Shown here piece by piece: positions 9,076 to 16,859 of a DNA stretch of 64,000 nucleotides (position 1 is the first letter of the stretch; each line of letters begins with the position of its first letter). The notes beneath the pieces are model-generated. The model had not been told where the DNA came from, ran no database searches, and saw only the letters and a program-made list of their open reading frames with translations. Position numbers and translations under genes: made by a program. This DNA is from Bifidobacterium sp. WK012_4_13 (GTDB taxonomy: Bacteria; Actinomycetota; Actinomycetes; Actinomycetales; Bifidobacteriaceae): NCBI RefSeq assembly GCF_041080835.1, contig NZ_CP129683.1:1488001-1552000 (forward strand), given 5' to 3'.

Positions 9076-9699
9076 TCAACCGATGATGTGATGGTTGAGT
9101 GTGTTGCGACGGCGCTTCCAATCAGGCATGAATGCAGTCATGTACCGTTGGAATTCCGCACCGTGCCCCGATGCCAGAAGGTGAGTGAGTTCATGGACCA
9201 GCACATATTCGAGCAATTCGGGTTTCAGCCAGGCCAGTTCAAGATTCAGGCGTATACGTCTCGTTGCCGGCGTGCATGATCCCCAGCGGCTTGTCATGAG
9301 TCTGAATGAGATGTTGCTTGGCTCACGGCCAACGATCGGCACCCAGGTATGCAGGAGGCCAGGGAGAGCGGCATTGAGCCGCTGCTGGGCCTGACGCCTT
9401 CGTTCGGCTGTCCATGTTTGCGCGACTCCAGACTCCGGACTCGCCTGCCGTGCCTGAATGAGCTCCTTCTCCGCACGCTCGATCCAGTCCCAACGGGCGA
9501 TGATAAATTCCTCAATGGTCTGATCGGTTATGCGCCACGGTGCCGTCACGCCGATCCCGCCATCCTTGGTTCGAATTCGCAGATACATGTTCTTCACTGA
9601 TTTACGAGTAATCGTGATTGATTTTCCGCGTATATCCAGCGTTCGGACGCTGCTTTTCCGTACCGTGCCCTTCGTCGCACCTCTATGGACCACACCCAC
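9076..9699 (-). CDS. YgjP-type (DUF45) M48-like metallopeptidase
   Basis: 207-aa member of the YgjP/DUF45 metallohydrolase family. The zinc-binding helix HELTHLLASGHGAEF contains HExxH with a downstream His, and the family motifs SRWGSC and LNLELAWLKPELLEYVLVHEL precede it. In some bacteria the family is fused to restriction or helicase proteins; here it is free-standing. The start is a GTG at 9699 and could be a little downstream. The physiological substrate is unknown. Its 5' end faces the tRNA promoter region. Confidence 0.85.
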   Translation of the reverse strand: MGVVHRGATKGTVRKSSVRTLDIRGKSITITRKSVKNMYLRIRTKDGGIGVTAPWRITDQTIEEFIIARWDWIERAEKELIQARQASPESGVAQTWTAERRRQAQQRLNAALPGLLHTWVPIVGREPSNISFRLMTSRWGSCTPATRRIRLNLELAWLKPELLEYVLVHELTHLLASGHGAEFQRYMTAFMPDWKRRRNTLNHHIIG

Positions 9700-9776
9700 T
9701 CGATTCTTCTACCATCCTTGCACTTGTCTGTCTATTGTCACGCACACCATCCGGCATGAAAAACGACACGGTGGAA

Positions 9777-9805
9777 TTGACTTAATTTGGCTAAGAATGT
9801 ATTGT
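9777..9805 (+). promoter_or_regulatory. Promoter of the tRNA-Ile/tRNA-Ala pair
   Basis: TTGACT (-35) and TATTGT (-10) separated by 17 bp. The -10 ends 33 bp before the mature tRNA-Ile 5' end, so the start of transcription falls inside the adjoining hairpin. Confidence 0.6.
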
Positions 9806-9807
9806 AT

Positions 9808-9836
9808 CTCTTTGTGTGTTTTAGACACACAAAGAG
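9808..9836 (+). other. Perfect hairpin abutting the tRNA-Ile 5' end
   Basis: Arms CTCTTTGTGTG and CACACAAAGAG, 11 bp without mismatch, 7-nt loop, ending two bases before tRNA-Ile. Located in the expected 5' leader of the precursor, so it may shape leader processing. It has no obvious T run for either strand. Confidence 0.5.
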
Positions 9837-9837
9837 C

Positions 9838-9911
9838 GGGCCCGTAGCTCAGGTGGTTAGAGCGCATCCCTGATAAGGATGAGGTCGGAGGTTCAAGTCC
9901 TCCCGGGCCCA
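9838..9911 (+). tRNA. tRNA-Ile(GAT)
   Basis: 74 nt. Acceptor GGGCCCG pairs with CGGGCCC (9904-9910), discriminator A. Anticodon stem CATCC/GGATG with loop CTGATAA; anticodon GAT at 9872-9874. The TTC loop region GGTTCAAGTCC is normal. No CCA is encoded. Confidence 0.97.
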
Positions 9912-9938
9912 CGCTAAATTCGATTGTTTGGCACATAT

Positions 9939-10011
9939 GGGGCTATGGCGCAGCTGGTAGCGCATCTGCTTTGCAAGCAGAGGGTCGGGAGTTCGAATCT
10001 CCCTAGCTCCA
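9939..10011 (+). tRNA. tRNA-Ala(TGC)
   Basis: 73 nt. Acceptor GGGGCTA pairs with TAGCTCC (10004-10010, one G-U), discriminator A. Anticodon stem TCTGC/GCAGA with loop TTTGCAA; anticodon TGC at 9972-9974. No CCA is encoded. Its 3' end is the integration site of the adjoining element and remains intact after insertion. Confidence 0.97.
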
Positions 10012-10012
10012 C
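10003..10012 (+). other. attL-like core in the tRNA-Ala 3' end
   Basis: CTAGCTCCAC spanning the acceptor 3' strand of tRNA-Ala. The same ten bases recur at 21210-21219, after the last cargo gene. The integrase gene starts 181 bp downstream. The core is short compared with usual tRNA attachment repeats. Confidence 0.65.
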
Positions 10013-10192
10013 GGACAGGGTTTTCGGGGTTATCTCGGAAGCCCTTTTTTATGAGGTTTTCCAGTGTTTTCAACGGATTCACGACTGTTTTTCTCAATTA
10101 TTCTGCGTTGCATAATGACTCTTATTAGGCCGGGATACCGTAGACTTAGGTTACATTTTAGGTTATGTATCCGGCCGGAGAGGTCGGCTACC

Positions 10193-11503
10193 ATGCCAAG
10201 GAGGAAAACCTTGCGCAGCGCTTTCGGATCAATCATTCAGAGGAAGAATCGGCAGGGATATGTCATATCCCTCGAAGCTCGTTACCCAAATCCGCTTGAC
10301 CCGAGCAAGCGAGTCATCAAATCCTTCCCTCTGGGTGCTAAAGCAGTGGCGCAACACTGGCTCGACGAAGAGAAGAAACTCGTCGATGCACACATGGCAG
10401 GCACGGAAACATGGACACCGCCAAAAGTTCGTGAAGCGAAAAAGACAAAGGCAAAGATACTGTTCCGTGACTACTCAGAACAGTTTCTCGACACTTACCG
10501 TACCTCTGACGGTTCTAAGCTCACCGAGGCGTCGGCACGAAAAAAGCGTGAGGCAATTGACCATCTCAACGATTACTTCGGTGACATGATGGTTTCCGAA
10601 ATCAAGCAGAAGAATGTGGAAGACTGGCTGGACGGCGATTACGTCGACGGGGTTCATGCACTCCGACGTGCCTATCAAGTGCTCAAAGCCATTGCCCAGA
10701 AAGCCCTGGCTTCTAACGAAGAAGAACCAGCTTTGCTCGACTCCGATCCATGCCAACGGCCGAACCCGAAACTGCCCAAATCCAGACAATCAATAATTCC
10801 GCCAGCCACACAGGAAGAACTGGGACTGATCTACAACGCTATGCCCGATTATTCAAGAATCGCTATCTACCTGGGAGCCGTCTTCGGCCTGCGGATCAGC
10901 GAGGTATGCGCATTGCAAGTATGCGATATCGACTTCGCCCATAAACTATTGCACGTACGTCACGCACTGACCAGAGGGGATGGGGACACTGGAACACTCT
11001 CCTTTAAAGGCACCAAGACAGAGAGCAGTAACGAGGACCTACCGATTCCCGACAGTTTCACGCCCCTCATCAAGGAGCACATCAAAGCTCATTGCGAATC
11101 ATCGAAGACTGCGATGCTCATTCCCGCGAAACACTCCAATATCATGAGTCCGAACACGCTGCGCGCACAGTTCGATGAAGCGAAATTAGCAGCAAACCGT
11201 CCCGATTTGCACTTCCACACTCTGAGAGCAACCGCGATCACCACCGCCGCACAGGCAGGAGGCACCCCGAAGGAAGTCCAAGAATACGGACGCCATGCAT
11301 CCGCGAAAATTTCACTGGCTCTCTACCAACGCGCCACTCGACAAGGTGAACGCCAACTTGCCAACAAGGTCTTCGCCACACTGGTCAAACCAGAACGCAC
11401 CCGAGATCTCATCGAAGCAGAATACAAGGAGACACTTAAACAGATTCAAGAATTACAGGATAAGGTCAAGAACCTTGAAACCGAACTAAAAGCAATGGAA
11501 TGA
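10193..11503 (+). CDS. Tyrosine-family site-specific integrase
   Basis: 436-aa recombinase that would catalyse integration at tRNA-Ala. An N-terminal AP2-like arm-binding region is followed by a SAM-like core-binding domain and the catalytic domain. Catalytic residues visible in order: Arg in FGLRISEVCAL, Lys in SFKGTKTES, HxxR in HFHTLRATAI, and the Tyr nucleophile in ISLALYQRAT. The C terminus is a Glu/Lys-rich predicted coiled coil. The ATG at 10193 was chosen because GGAGAGG lies upstream and the preceding in-frame codons run back into the att region without protein-like character. The gene reads away from the tRNA, the usual layout for tRNA-integrated elements. Confidence 0.92.
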   Translation: MPRRKTLRSAFGSIIQRKNRQGYVISLEARYPNPLDPSKRVIKSFPLGAKAVAQHWLDEEKKLVDAHMAGTETWTPPKVREAKKTKAKILFRDYSEQFLDTYRTSDGSKLTEASARKKREAIDHLNDYFGDMMVSEIKQKNVEDWLDGDYVDGVHALRRAYQVLKAIAQKALASNEEEPALLDSDPCQRPNPKLPKSRQSIIPPATQEELGLIYNAMPDYSRIAIYLGAVFGLRISEVCALQVCDIDFAHKLLHVRHALTRGDGDTGTLSFKGTKTESSNEDLPIPDSFTPLIKEHIKAHCESSKTAMLIPAKHSNIMSPNTLRAQFDEAKLAANRPDLHFHTLRATAITTAAQAGGTPKEVQEYGRHASAKISLALYQRATRQGERQLANKVFATLVKPERTRDLIEAEYKETLKQIQELQDKVKNLETELKAME

Positions 11504-11546
11504 CACTCATGGGCAAGCTGCAATAACATCACGCAATTCATACCCG

Positions 11547-12188
11547 TTATTTCACGCGCTGAAGAATTCCAACGCCATTATTCAATTGGGCGTCGTCCTG
11601 TAACGGCTCAAAAGGATAGTAGAACGTGCCATCTCCATCTCTGCCACTATTACCGACCAGAACCGTTAACTTCATTTCATTCTTTGTTGCGGTTACACGA
11701 TAGTGGTCGGAGCTGTTGTCGGATAAGAGGGACAGGAATAAGTCACCTGACGCGTCGTAAATCCACTTCCCGCTATACTGATCAACATCCACTGGGAAAT
11801 AGTCAGTTATTGCATACCACATGCCGCTGCCATTATTCCCGTCCATTGGCGCACCGTTCTGATACAGCGCATACACTGTCGTTTTGTGTTCTCCCTCTAT
11901 CACTTTCGGAAAACCGGATGTGAATTGTGCATCTTTGCCATCGTTGATCATTGGACTTGGCTTGGTAGTAAATTCATATTCCGTGCCATCCTTGGCTTTC
12001 CACTTCGTTCCGACGATCTCATTAACCTTAAGCTGCTGCGGAGCAGAATCAGACGTCCGCTGCTTGCTCTGCGTCGAATTATTGTTCTCGCGATTATCAG
12101 CCGCCCGGTCTGTGGATATGCCACAGCTCGACAGTGGGACCAGCAAAGCAAATACCGCCATCGTTGCCGCAAGTTTGGATTTCATCAT
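11547..12188 (-). CDS. Element-encoded lipoprotein of unknown function
   Basis: 213-aa predicted lipoprotein: a charged start MMKSK, a hydrophobic stretch, and the lipobox VPLSSC, then a Ser/Asn/Gln-rich linker. The mature domain, with WKAKDGTEYEFTT, GSGMWYAITDYFP and GKWIYDASGD, resembles small beta-rich extracellular domains, but I do not recognise a family. ATGs at 12188 and 12185 are both possible after GTGGGAAG. It is divergent from the XRE regulator across a dyad-rich spacer, so it is probably repressed by it. Position next to an integrase suggests an exclusion or immunity role; that is inference only. Confidence 0.7.
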   Translation of the reverse strand: MMKSKLAATMAVFALLVPLSSCGISTDRAADNRENNNSTQSKQRTSDSAPQQLKVNEIVGTKWKAKDGTEYEFTTKPSPMINDGKDAQFTSGFPKVIEGEHKTTVYALYQNGAPMDGNNGSGMWYAITDYFPVDVDQYSGKWIYDASGDLFLSLLSDNSSDHYRVTATKNEMKLTVLVGNSGRDGDGTFYYPFEPLQDDAQLNNGVGILQRVK

Positions 12189-12207
12189 CTTCCCACACCC
12201 TCTTCCA

Positions 12208-12245
12208 GTTAGCCTTACCGATAAAGCCTTACCAGTAAGGCTAAC
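12208..12245. promoter_or_regulatory. Dyad operator between lipoprotein and XRE regulator
   Basis: Inverted repeat GTTAGCCTTAC / GTAAGGCTAAC (11 bp arms, 16-bp spacer), with an extra direct copy of GCCTTAC inside the spacer. It lies 31 bp before the regulator start and 20 bp before the lipoprotein start, so it could control both. Confidence 0.55.
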
Positions 12246-12275
12246 ATTACTTACGACTTTGAACATGCTGGTTGC

Positions 12276-12554
12276 ATGCCTCACACATCATTACCCACTG
12301 ATTGGCCAGCTTTCGCAAAACGGCTCGGCATCAATATCCAACGACGTCGTGTGGAACGAGAACTTAGTCAGGAAAGCGTCGCCTTTGGCGCAAATCTTTC
12401 GCGTTTCACGTATCAGCAGTTGGAAAAGGGCGAGTCGAGACCAGGGACACCAGCAAATCCAAGTCTTTCAAATATCATGGCCATATCGGAAGTGCTGAAT
12501 GTGGATCTCGGTGAACTCCTACCTCAGCCTTGGCCTGATCTTCGAGCCAAATAG
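12276..12554 (+). CDS. XRE/Cro-CI family transcriptional regulator
   Basis: 92-aa small repressor. The HTH_3 fold covers residues 12 to about 80: RLGINIQRRRVERELSQESVAFGANLSRFTYQQLEKGES, then MAISEVLNVDLGELL. There is no sensor domain. It begins 31 bp after the inverted repeat at 12208-12245. By position it is the likely switch for the element, balancing the integrase/lipoprotein side against the excision and replication genes transcribed on the minus strand. The flanking genes are convergent with it downstream. Confidence 0.85.
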   Translation: MPHTSLPTDWPAFAKRLGINIQRRRVERELSQESVAFGANLSRFTYQQLEKGESRPGTPANPSLSNIMAISEVLNVDLGELLPQPWPDLRAK

Positions 12555-12582
12555 CGACGCGTCCGGATCCAACAAAAGAAAA

Positions 12583-12789
12583 TCACACTACGCCACGATT
12601 GAAGGGCTTAGCAAAGAAATTCTCTACGTCTTCTGCGCTGACGAGGATGTGATGAGAACTTGACTTCCAACACCTGAACCTACCCTGAGCCAGCATACGC
12701 TTGACGGTCGCCGGGGAACAATGAAAGATGTCAACCATCTGCTCCACCGTATAAGTACGAGGAACGCGCTCTCGCGTGCTGTTAATCAT
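12583..12789 (-). CDS. Excisionase-like HTH protein (MerR/Xis type)
   Basis: 68-aa winged-helix DNA-binding protein: RTYTVEQMVDIFHCSPATVKRMLAQGRFRCWKSSSHHILVSAEDVENFF. This is the helix_turn_helix_17/excisionase pattern found in Xis proteins of AICEs. The ATG overlaps the stop of the Rep gene by four bases (ATGA), so both are translated from one mRNA. It would be expected to direct the integrase toward excision. Confidence 0.8.
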   Translation of the reverse strand: MINSTRERVPRTYTVEQMVDIFHCSPATVKRMLAQGRFRCWKSSSHHILVSAEDVENFFAKPFNRGVV

Positions 12790-13478
12790 GCTTCACCATC
12801 TTCGACATGAGGATTACGGTCCGCTCGAATCCTAATAGATCGGATATACCTTTCCGCGAATTGCATGTTTCGAAGGTGGATGAACGCAAAACTGGCGAGT
12901 TTCCCATCATTTGAATTGAGTAGTTCATAGGTCGAATGTCCTTCCCTCAGAAGTGCCCTAGCTCTTATCCATAAGGGCTGTTCTCGTTCTGACTCCTTGT
13001 AGTCAATTTCACCCCATTCCCAAGGACCATCGAGCACCTTCTCATCTACGATCTCACCGGTTTTGACATCTTTCTTAGAAGTCTTCCTCGAATAGTCCAT
13101 GAGCTGACGAACAGACCCCCAACGTTCCTTCACTCGCACTTGGTCGTAGCCGGCTTTCTTGAATGCCCTGTGGATGGCCGAGAAGCTTTTCGCGTTCGCC
13201 AGTTGAAACGAAATGTGACAGTGCCCATCACCATCGTCAGGATGGCTTGGGAAAGCCTCACACTGTGTGATGCCTCCCACGGCGAATGTGCTGAGAAACT
13301 GTTTGAGCGTTTCTGTGATACTGGTGACATGTTGTATCACCACGTGGTATTCCATCTTCCTTGCGGACTGGTCCACGGTCTCCACGTCGCTCTCGAATTG
13401 CTCATCCGTAGAGACAACTACTTCGTTGTCACTGTCCTCCGCTATCTTATGCCGGCTTTCAGCCGTATCGTTGACCAT
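12786..13478 (-). CDS. HUH replication initiator, geminivirus/CRESS-like Rep
   Basis: 230-aa protein with rolling-circle Rep endonuclease motifs. Motif I region MEYHVVIQHVTS (residues 42-53), motif II HCH at 86-88 in GDGHCHISFQ (metal-binding), motif III Tyr129 in MDYSRK with Lys132, followed by EWGEID at 154-159, the arrangement seen in geminivirus-type Reps (motifs I-III then WGxF). Plasmid Reps of this class are known from bifidobacteria (p4M type) and phytoplasmas. An SF3 helicase domain is absent, so a host helicase would be needed. It would nick at an origin for element replication or transfer. Start ATG 13478; upstream region 13502-13585 carries two hairpins. A relaxase role is an alternative. 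Confidence 0.7.
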   Translation of the reverse strand: MVNDTAESRHKIAEDSDNEVVVSTDEQFESDVETVDQSARKMEYHVVIQHVTSITETLKQFLSTFAVGGITQCEAFPSHPDDGDGHCHISFQLANAKSFSAIHRAFKKAGYDQVRVKERWGSVRQLMDYSRKTSKKDVKTGEIVDEKVLDGPWEWGEIDYKESEREQPLWIRARALLREGHSTYELLNSNDGKLASFAFIHLRNMQFAERYIRSIRIRADRNPHVEDGEA

Positions 13479-13501
13479 GTCGATCCTCCATCGGATTGAT
13501 G

Positions 13502-13585
13502 GGACTCCGGCACTGATTTTGCGGTCTTGCCGGAGTCCGTTTTACATTTACATTGCCGCTGCATAGTAATAGAAGATATGCAGCG
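13502..13585. other. Two adjacent hairpins between rep and traB-like genes, candidate nick site
   Basis: Hairpin 1: arms GGACTCCGGCA (13502-13512) and TGCCGGAGTCC (13528-13538), 15-nt loop. Hairpin 2: arms CGCTGCATA (13557-13565) and TATGCAGCG (13577-13585), 11-nt loop containing TAATAG. Both are perfect and lie in the 114-bp gap just upstream of rep. They could be an HUH origin or an oriT; transcription terminators for the traB-like gene are the simple alternative, though the minus-strand sequence after them is not T-rich. Confidence 0.45.
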
Positions 13586-13592
13586 ACCTTCC

Positions 13593-14864
13593 TTACTGGC
13601 GGCTTCCGCTGACGCTCACGCCGCCTCGGATTGCTCCGATTATCTGTTCATCGTTGATGTTCGCGACTTGGAACAGTCGAGCGATGACTGCCTGACCAGC
13701 GATGATCATTCTGCCCGGCTTACCCGGTGGAACCACATGCTTATCGTCGGGATGAGGCTCATCGTCTCGCAGATTGCCGAGAGCCATCCGAGTCATCTCC
13801 GGAGTCGTCGTGTATCCCGATATCTTCGATGGGATCACATCGCGCAACGCGGTTGGGATGGCCTGTGAATCAACCTTCTGCGTGGCTAGAATCGTGAACA
13901 TACCGGCGCTGCGCTGCAACTTGATTAACCGTGTCAACAAGGCGGTGATCTCCTCAACGACGGGACGCTCGTCACGCGTTACCGCACTCAGATACTCCTG
14001 AAACTCATCGACGATCAGCACTTCCAAAGGAGGCTGACTATCGACTGGTTGATCTTGATAGTCTCCGGGGAGGCTACGCATTCGTTCCTGCCGTAATCGT
14101 TCACGCTCACGAAGCTGCTCAAGGAAGATTGGTTTATCATCACCGATCACCGAAATTCCGGCATTCTTGAAGACATCGAACTTTGAGTCGTTCTTCCCAT
14201 TTGCAATGCTCACAGCAACATCAGAAAGTGCCAGCTCAGCCGCGATTCTCTTCACGAGAACCGTCTTCCCGGCATTCGGCGCGCCACTGATCAACGCCCC
14301 GCTATAACCCAAAGTATTCAAATATACATCCGAACCTTTGATGTCCCATCCGAGATAGACTTGGCCACCGGCTGTGTCGTAAGGGCGCAACTCGAGCGAA
14401 TTCTCGTCAGGGGAATTCTCCAACGGATCGCGAAGGTACACGTTGACTATGGCCGTCAATGCACCTTGCTTCTCAATCACGATGTCGTATGCACTGAATT
14501 CGAGGATGAGATTCTCGCGTTGCTCCAGTAGCCTATCGACTGTGGCAACCTTCGGTAGGCCATGAAAACGAAAACGGTATCCATATGACATGCGATGCTT
14601 AAGACCAGCATGAGGGAAGCACGTCTTGTATCGTATTGAACCATCTGGCTTCTGAACCCGTTTGTCTACGGTTAACCCGCAACCTCCTGATATTCCGCGG
14701 AAACGTATGCCTAGCATCATCGAGGGAGCCAATCCCATTACAAACAACAGAACAACAGCAACCCACAGCTGGGGATAGAAGCATTGCCAGGCGATGAGAG
14801 TGGCCACCACCATCAAACTGATGATGGTGACCAGATACCAGTGAGACCGAAGGATGTTCCTCAT
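13593..14864 (-). CDS. FtsK/SpoIIIE-type conjugative DNA translocase (TraB/TraSA-like)
   Basis: 423-aa membrane-anchored ATPase. Two hydrophobic helices near residues 10-52, then a cytoplasmic domain with Walker A GAPNAGKT (194-201), Walker B EVLIVDEFQEY (281-291) and FtsK-like TILATQKVDSQAIP. AICEs use a single protein of this kind as a hexameric pump moving double-stranded DNA between mycelia or cells; that role is family knowledge, while activity in this host is inference. It is cotranslated with the upstream 111-aa gene (4-bp ATGA overlap) and precedes the rep/xis pair. Confidence 0.88.
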   Translation of the reverse strand: MRNILRSHWYLVTIISLMVVATLIAWQCFYPQLWVAVVLLFVMGLAPSMMLGIRFRGISGGCGLTVDKRVQKPDGSIRYKTCFPHAGLKHRMSYGYRFRFHGLPKVATVDRLLEQRENLILEFSAYDIVIEKQGALTAIVNVYLRDPLENSPDENSLELRPYDTAGGQVYLGWDIKGSDVYLNTLGYSGALISGAPNAGKTVLVKRIAAELALSDVAVSIANGKNDSKFDVFKNAGISVIGDDKPIFLEQLRERERLRQERMRSLPGDYQDQPVDSQPPLEVLIVDEFQEYLSAVTRDERPVVEEITALLTRLIKLQRSAGMFTILATQKVDSQAIPTALRDVIPSKISGYTTTPEMTRMALGNLRDDEPHPDDKHVVPPGKPGRMIIAGQAVIARLFQVANINDEQIIGAIRGGVSVSGSRQ

Positions 14865-15196
14865 CGGTTTTTCTTATCCTCGCCCATGTCCTGTGCCGAC
14901 TGCTCAGCAAGCGCAGTCTTGACATCAGTTTTCTCCACGTCGTTCAGCTTCAACCGCGTGCCTACCGCAAGACTGCCCAACATCAATTGCGCGATCTCAT
15001 AGGTGGAACCGTCCCGACCGGAACGCTGGATGATACCTATTCTTAGCGCAGAGGGATTGGCAGCGATATGCCTCAACTCTCGATCCTTTATGAAGGCTCT
15101 ATCCAAACGTTCTTTATCTAACATGACATCAATTCCATGCCACGAAGTGCCGTTCTGACGAAGCCCTTGTACCTGTTTGAACTCAATCCTGGCCAT
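14861..15196 (-). CDS. Small element protein upstream of the translocase
   Basis: 111-aa hydrophilic protein that I cannot assign to a family. It starts MARIEFKQVQGL and ends in a charged tail (QDMGEDKKNR). AAAGGAGATCAA before the ATG at 15196 fixes the start; an in-frame ATG at 15241 has no ribosome binding site. The stop overlaps the translocase start by four bases. Small genes in this position on AICEs often encode transfer accessory (Spd-like) proteins; this is inference from location. Confidence 0.75.
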   Translation of the reverse strand: MARIEFKQVQGLRQNGTSWHGIDVMLDKERLDRAFIKDRELRHIAANPSALRIGIIQRSGRDGSTYEIAQLMLGSLAVGTRLKLNDVEKTDVKTALAEQSAQDMGEDKKNR

Positions 15197-15331
15197 TTGA
15201 TCTCCTTTATTGTTGCCCGTCGCCAGACTTTCCAGTGACACGCCAAACGATATTGAGAACTGAGGCCCTTTGTCCGAATGCTATCTTTTAGGTAATTTCC
15301 TCGAAAACAGTTGGAATGAAAGGGATACAAG

Positions 15332-16807
15332 ATGGTTCATACGTTCGACAAGAGGGTTGCCGAGAGAATTAACGTAATTCTGTCAGACAGAAATATGCCC
15401 ACGAAACAGGAACGATGTGGATACCTGAAAGCAAAAATCACCGACACATACCATTCCGACATGGGCATTAGTACCGCCTCTCTTCACAACATCCTTTCTG
15501 GCAGAACACCACTGACATTAGAACGTGCCATAGTAATTGCTAATTCGCTCAACATACCGATCGGCAATCTTTTAGCCGATCCGGAGCGTCCGAACTCCTC
15601 ATCGATAAAAAGCACGCAGGTTCCGGAAATGCGATATGAGAAAAATTACATGATCCTTCAGCAATGTCGATTTACCGCTGTCGAGTACGAGAATCTGGAT
15701 GTCGTAGATATCAAGAGGAAAATTCGCACTAACCTCAAGCATCTGTTGCTCAACAACCATGAGGTTTGGGCCAATAACGATTATTCAACCGCGAAATCAT
15801 CGACATCTGCTGCGGGCACTATGCACGCAGGTTTTAAAGTACAGAAACCAATTAAAAGGAAAACAAAATGTCTAATTACCAGTGAACGTTTCTTCTCATA
15901 TATCACGACCAGCTACTATCACGATTCAATGAGCTTCCGCCCACAAACTCTGTACAACATTGCCGAAGGAACCCGTTCATTGCAACTACGTGAGGCACTT
16001 GTCGTTATACATGTTTTTGACTGCAACATTGATTTCAAACGAGGTGCGATATTCAATAGTCGGACACGATATACAAAACGTGAAATCCAAAGCATCTTGC
16101 GAGTACTTTCTGTAGCCTGCGACGAAATCGAAATCATCAATCAAAAAATCAAAGACTTCCAGATAAGTCAAACATTAAAGCGTCGAGAAAAACGCATCAA
16201 TCTGGACTTTACTTACACCGATGTAATTCACCAAAAATATCCACAATTACGACGCTTCTCATCCAATGAAGCCGCGTCTCTCGCTCTCATTATGCTAGAT
16301 AAAAAACTTGATGCTCCTGAATGGTCGCCGAACTTATTCGCTGAGATGGACCGATTAATAGATTTACAGAACGATAGAGCCAATGATCATCAACTCCTTT
16401 CGCCATTATTCGGATACCATGAGAACTTCCCCGAATGCACCAACTACTCGAGACGAGGAAAGGGTGGATTCTCTCAACAAATGCGATGTCCTCTTTGCAC
16501 TTTGGTAAATGGGGCAATTCACGAAATAGAACAACTGAGCAAAGACGACGTGCACGCAATCACCAAAATGATCCGAGGACAATTCCAAATCATATACAGC
16601 AAACTCTTCTGGGACAATACTCCGGAATATTTGACCCGCAACGACAGCATCGACCACGAAGCGATTCGACAAACCCTTATACAGGATCAAAAGCTATTTT
16701 GTAAACTTGCTGACTGTTTTAAAGACACGAAATGTATATTAGGCGAAGCCCTCTCAACCGAATTCCCTCAACTTAATAAACTGTTATACGGTCGTCTTAG
16801 TAGATAA
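15332..16807 (+). CDS. Large regulator with two Cro/CI-like HTH units and a Cys cluster
   Basis: 491-aa protein without a family I recognise. Residues about 45-85 (ISTASLHNILSGRTPLTLERAIVIANSLNIPIGN) form an XRE-type HTH. About residues 193-230 (MSFRPQTLYNIAEGTRSLQLREALVVIHVFDCNI) align with it position by position, indicating an internal duplication. A later segment carries PECTNYS and RCPLC with flanking His, a possible zinc site. The gene is A/T rich and is the only plus-strand gene among the cargo, facing the TIR gene convergently. It may regulate the transfer operon upstream of it (divergent start, 135-bp spacer) or the defence genes. Confidence 0.7.
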   Translation: MVHTFDKRVAERINVILSDRNMPTKQERCGYLKAKITDTYHSDMGISTASLHNILSGRTPLTLERAIVIANSLNIPIGNLLADPERPNSSSIKSTQVPEMRYEKNYMILQQCRFTAVEYENLDVVDIKRKIRTNLKHLLLNNHEVWANNDYSTAKSSTSAAGTMHAGFKVQKPIKRKTKCLITSERFFSYITTSYYHDSMSFRPQTLYNIAEGTRSLQLREALVVIHVFDCNIDFKRGAIFNSRTRYTKREIQSILRVLSVACDEIEIINQKIKDFQISQTLKRREKRINLDFTYTDVIHQKYPQLRRFSSNEAASLALIMLDKKLDAPEWSPNLFAEMDRLIDLQNDRANDHQLLSPLFGYHENFPECTNYSRRGKGGFSQQMRCPLCTLVNGAIHEIEQLSKDDVHAITKMIRGQFQIIYSKLFWDNTPEYLTRNDSIDHEAIRQTLIQDQKLFCKLADCFKDTKCILGEALSTEFPQLNKLLYGRLSR

Positions 16808-16859
16808 ACGTCCGCTCATCATATTGGTGGTTGTTGCTTCATCCGTAGAGCGAGTAAGC

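Noticed and set aside
9849-10097. Open frames running through the two tRNA genes
   Set aside because: The tRNA structures account for the sequence; the frames have no ribosome binding site.
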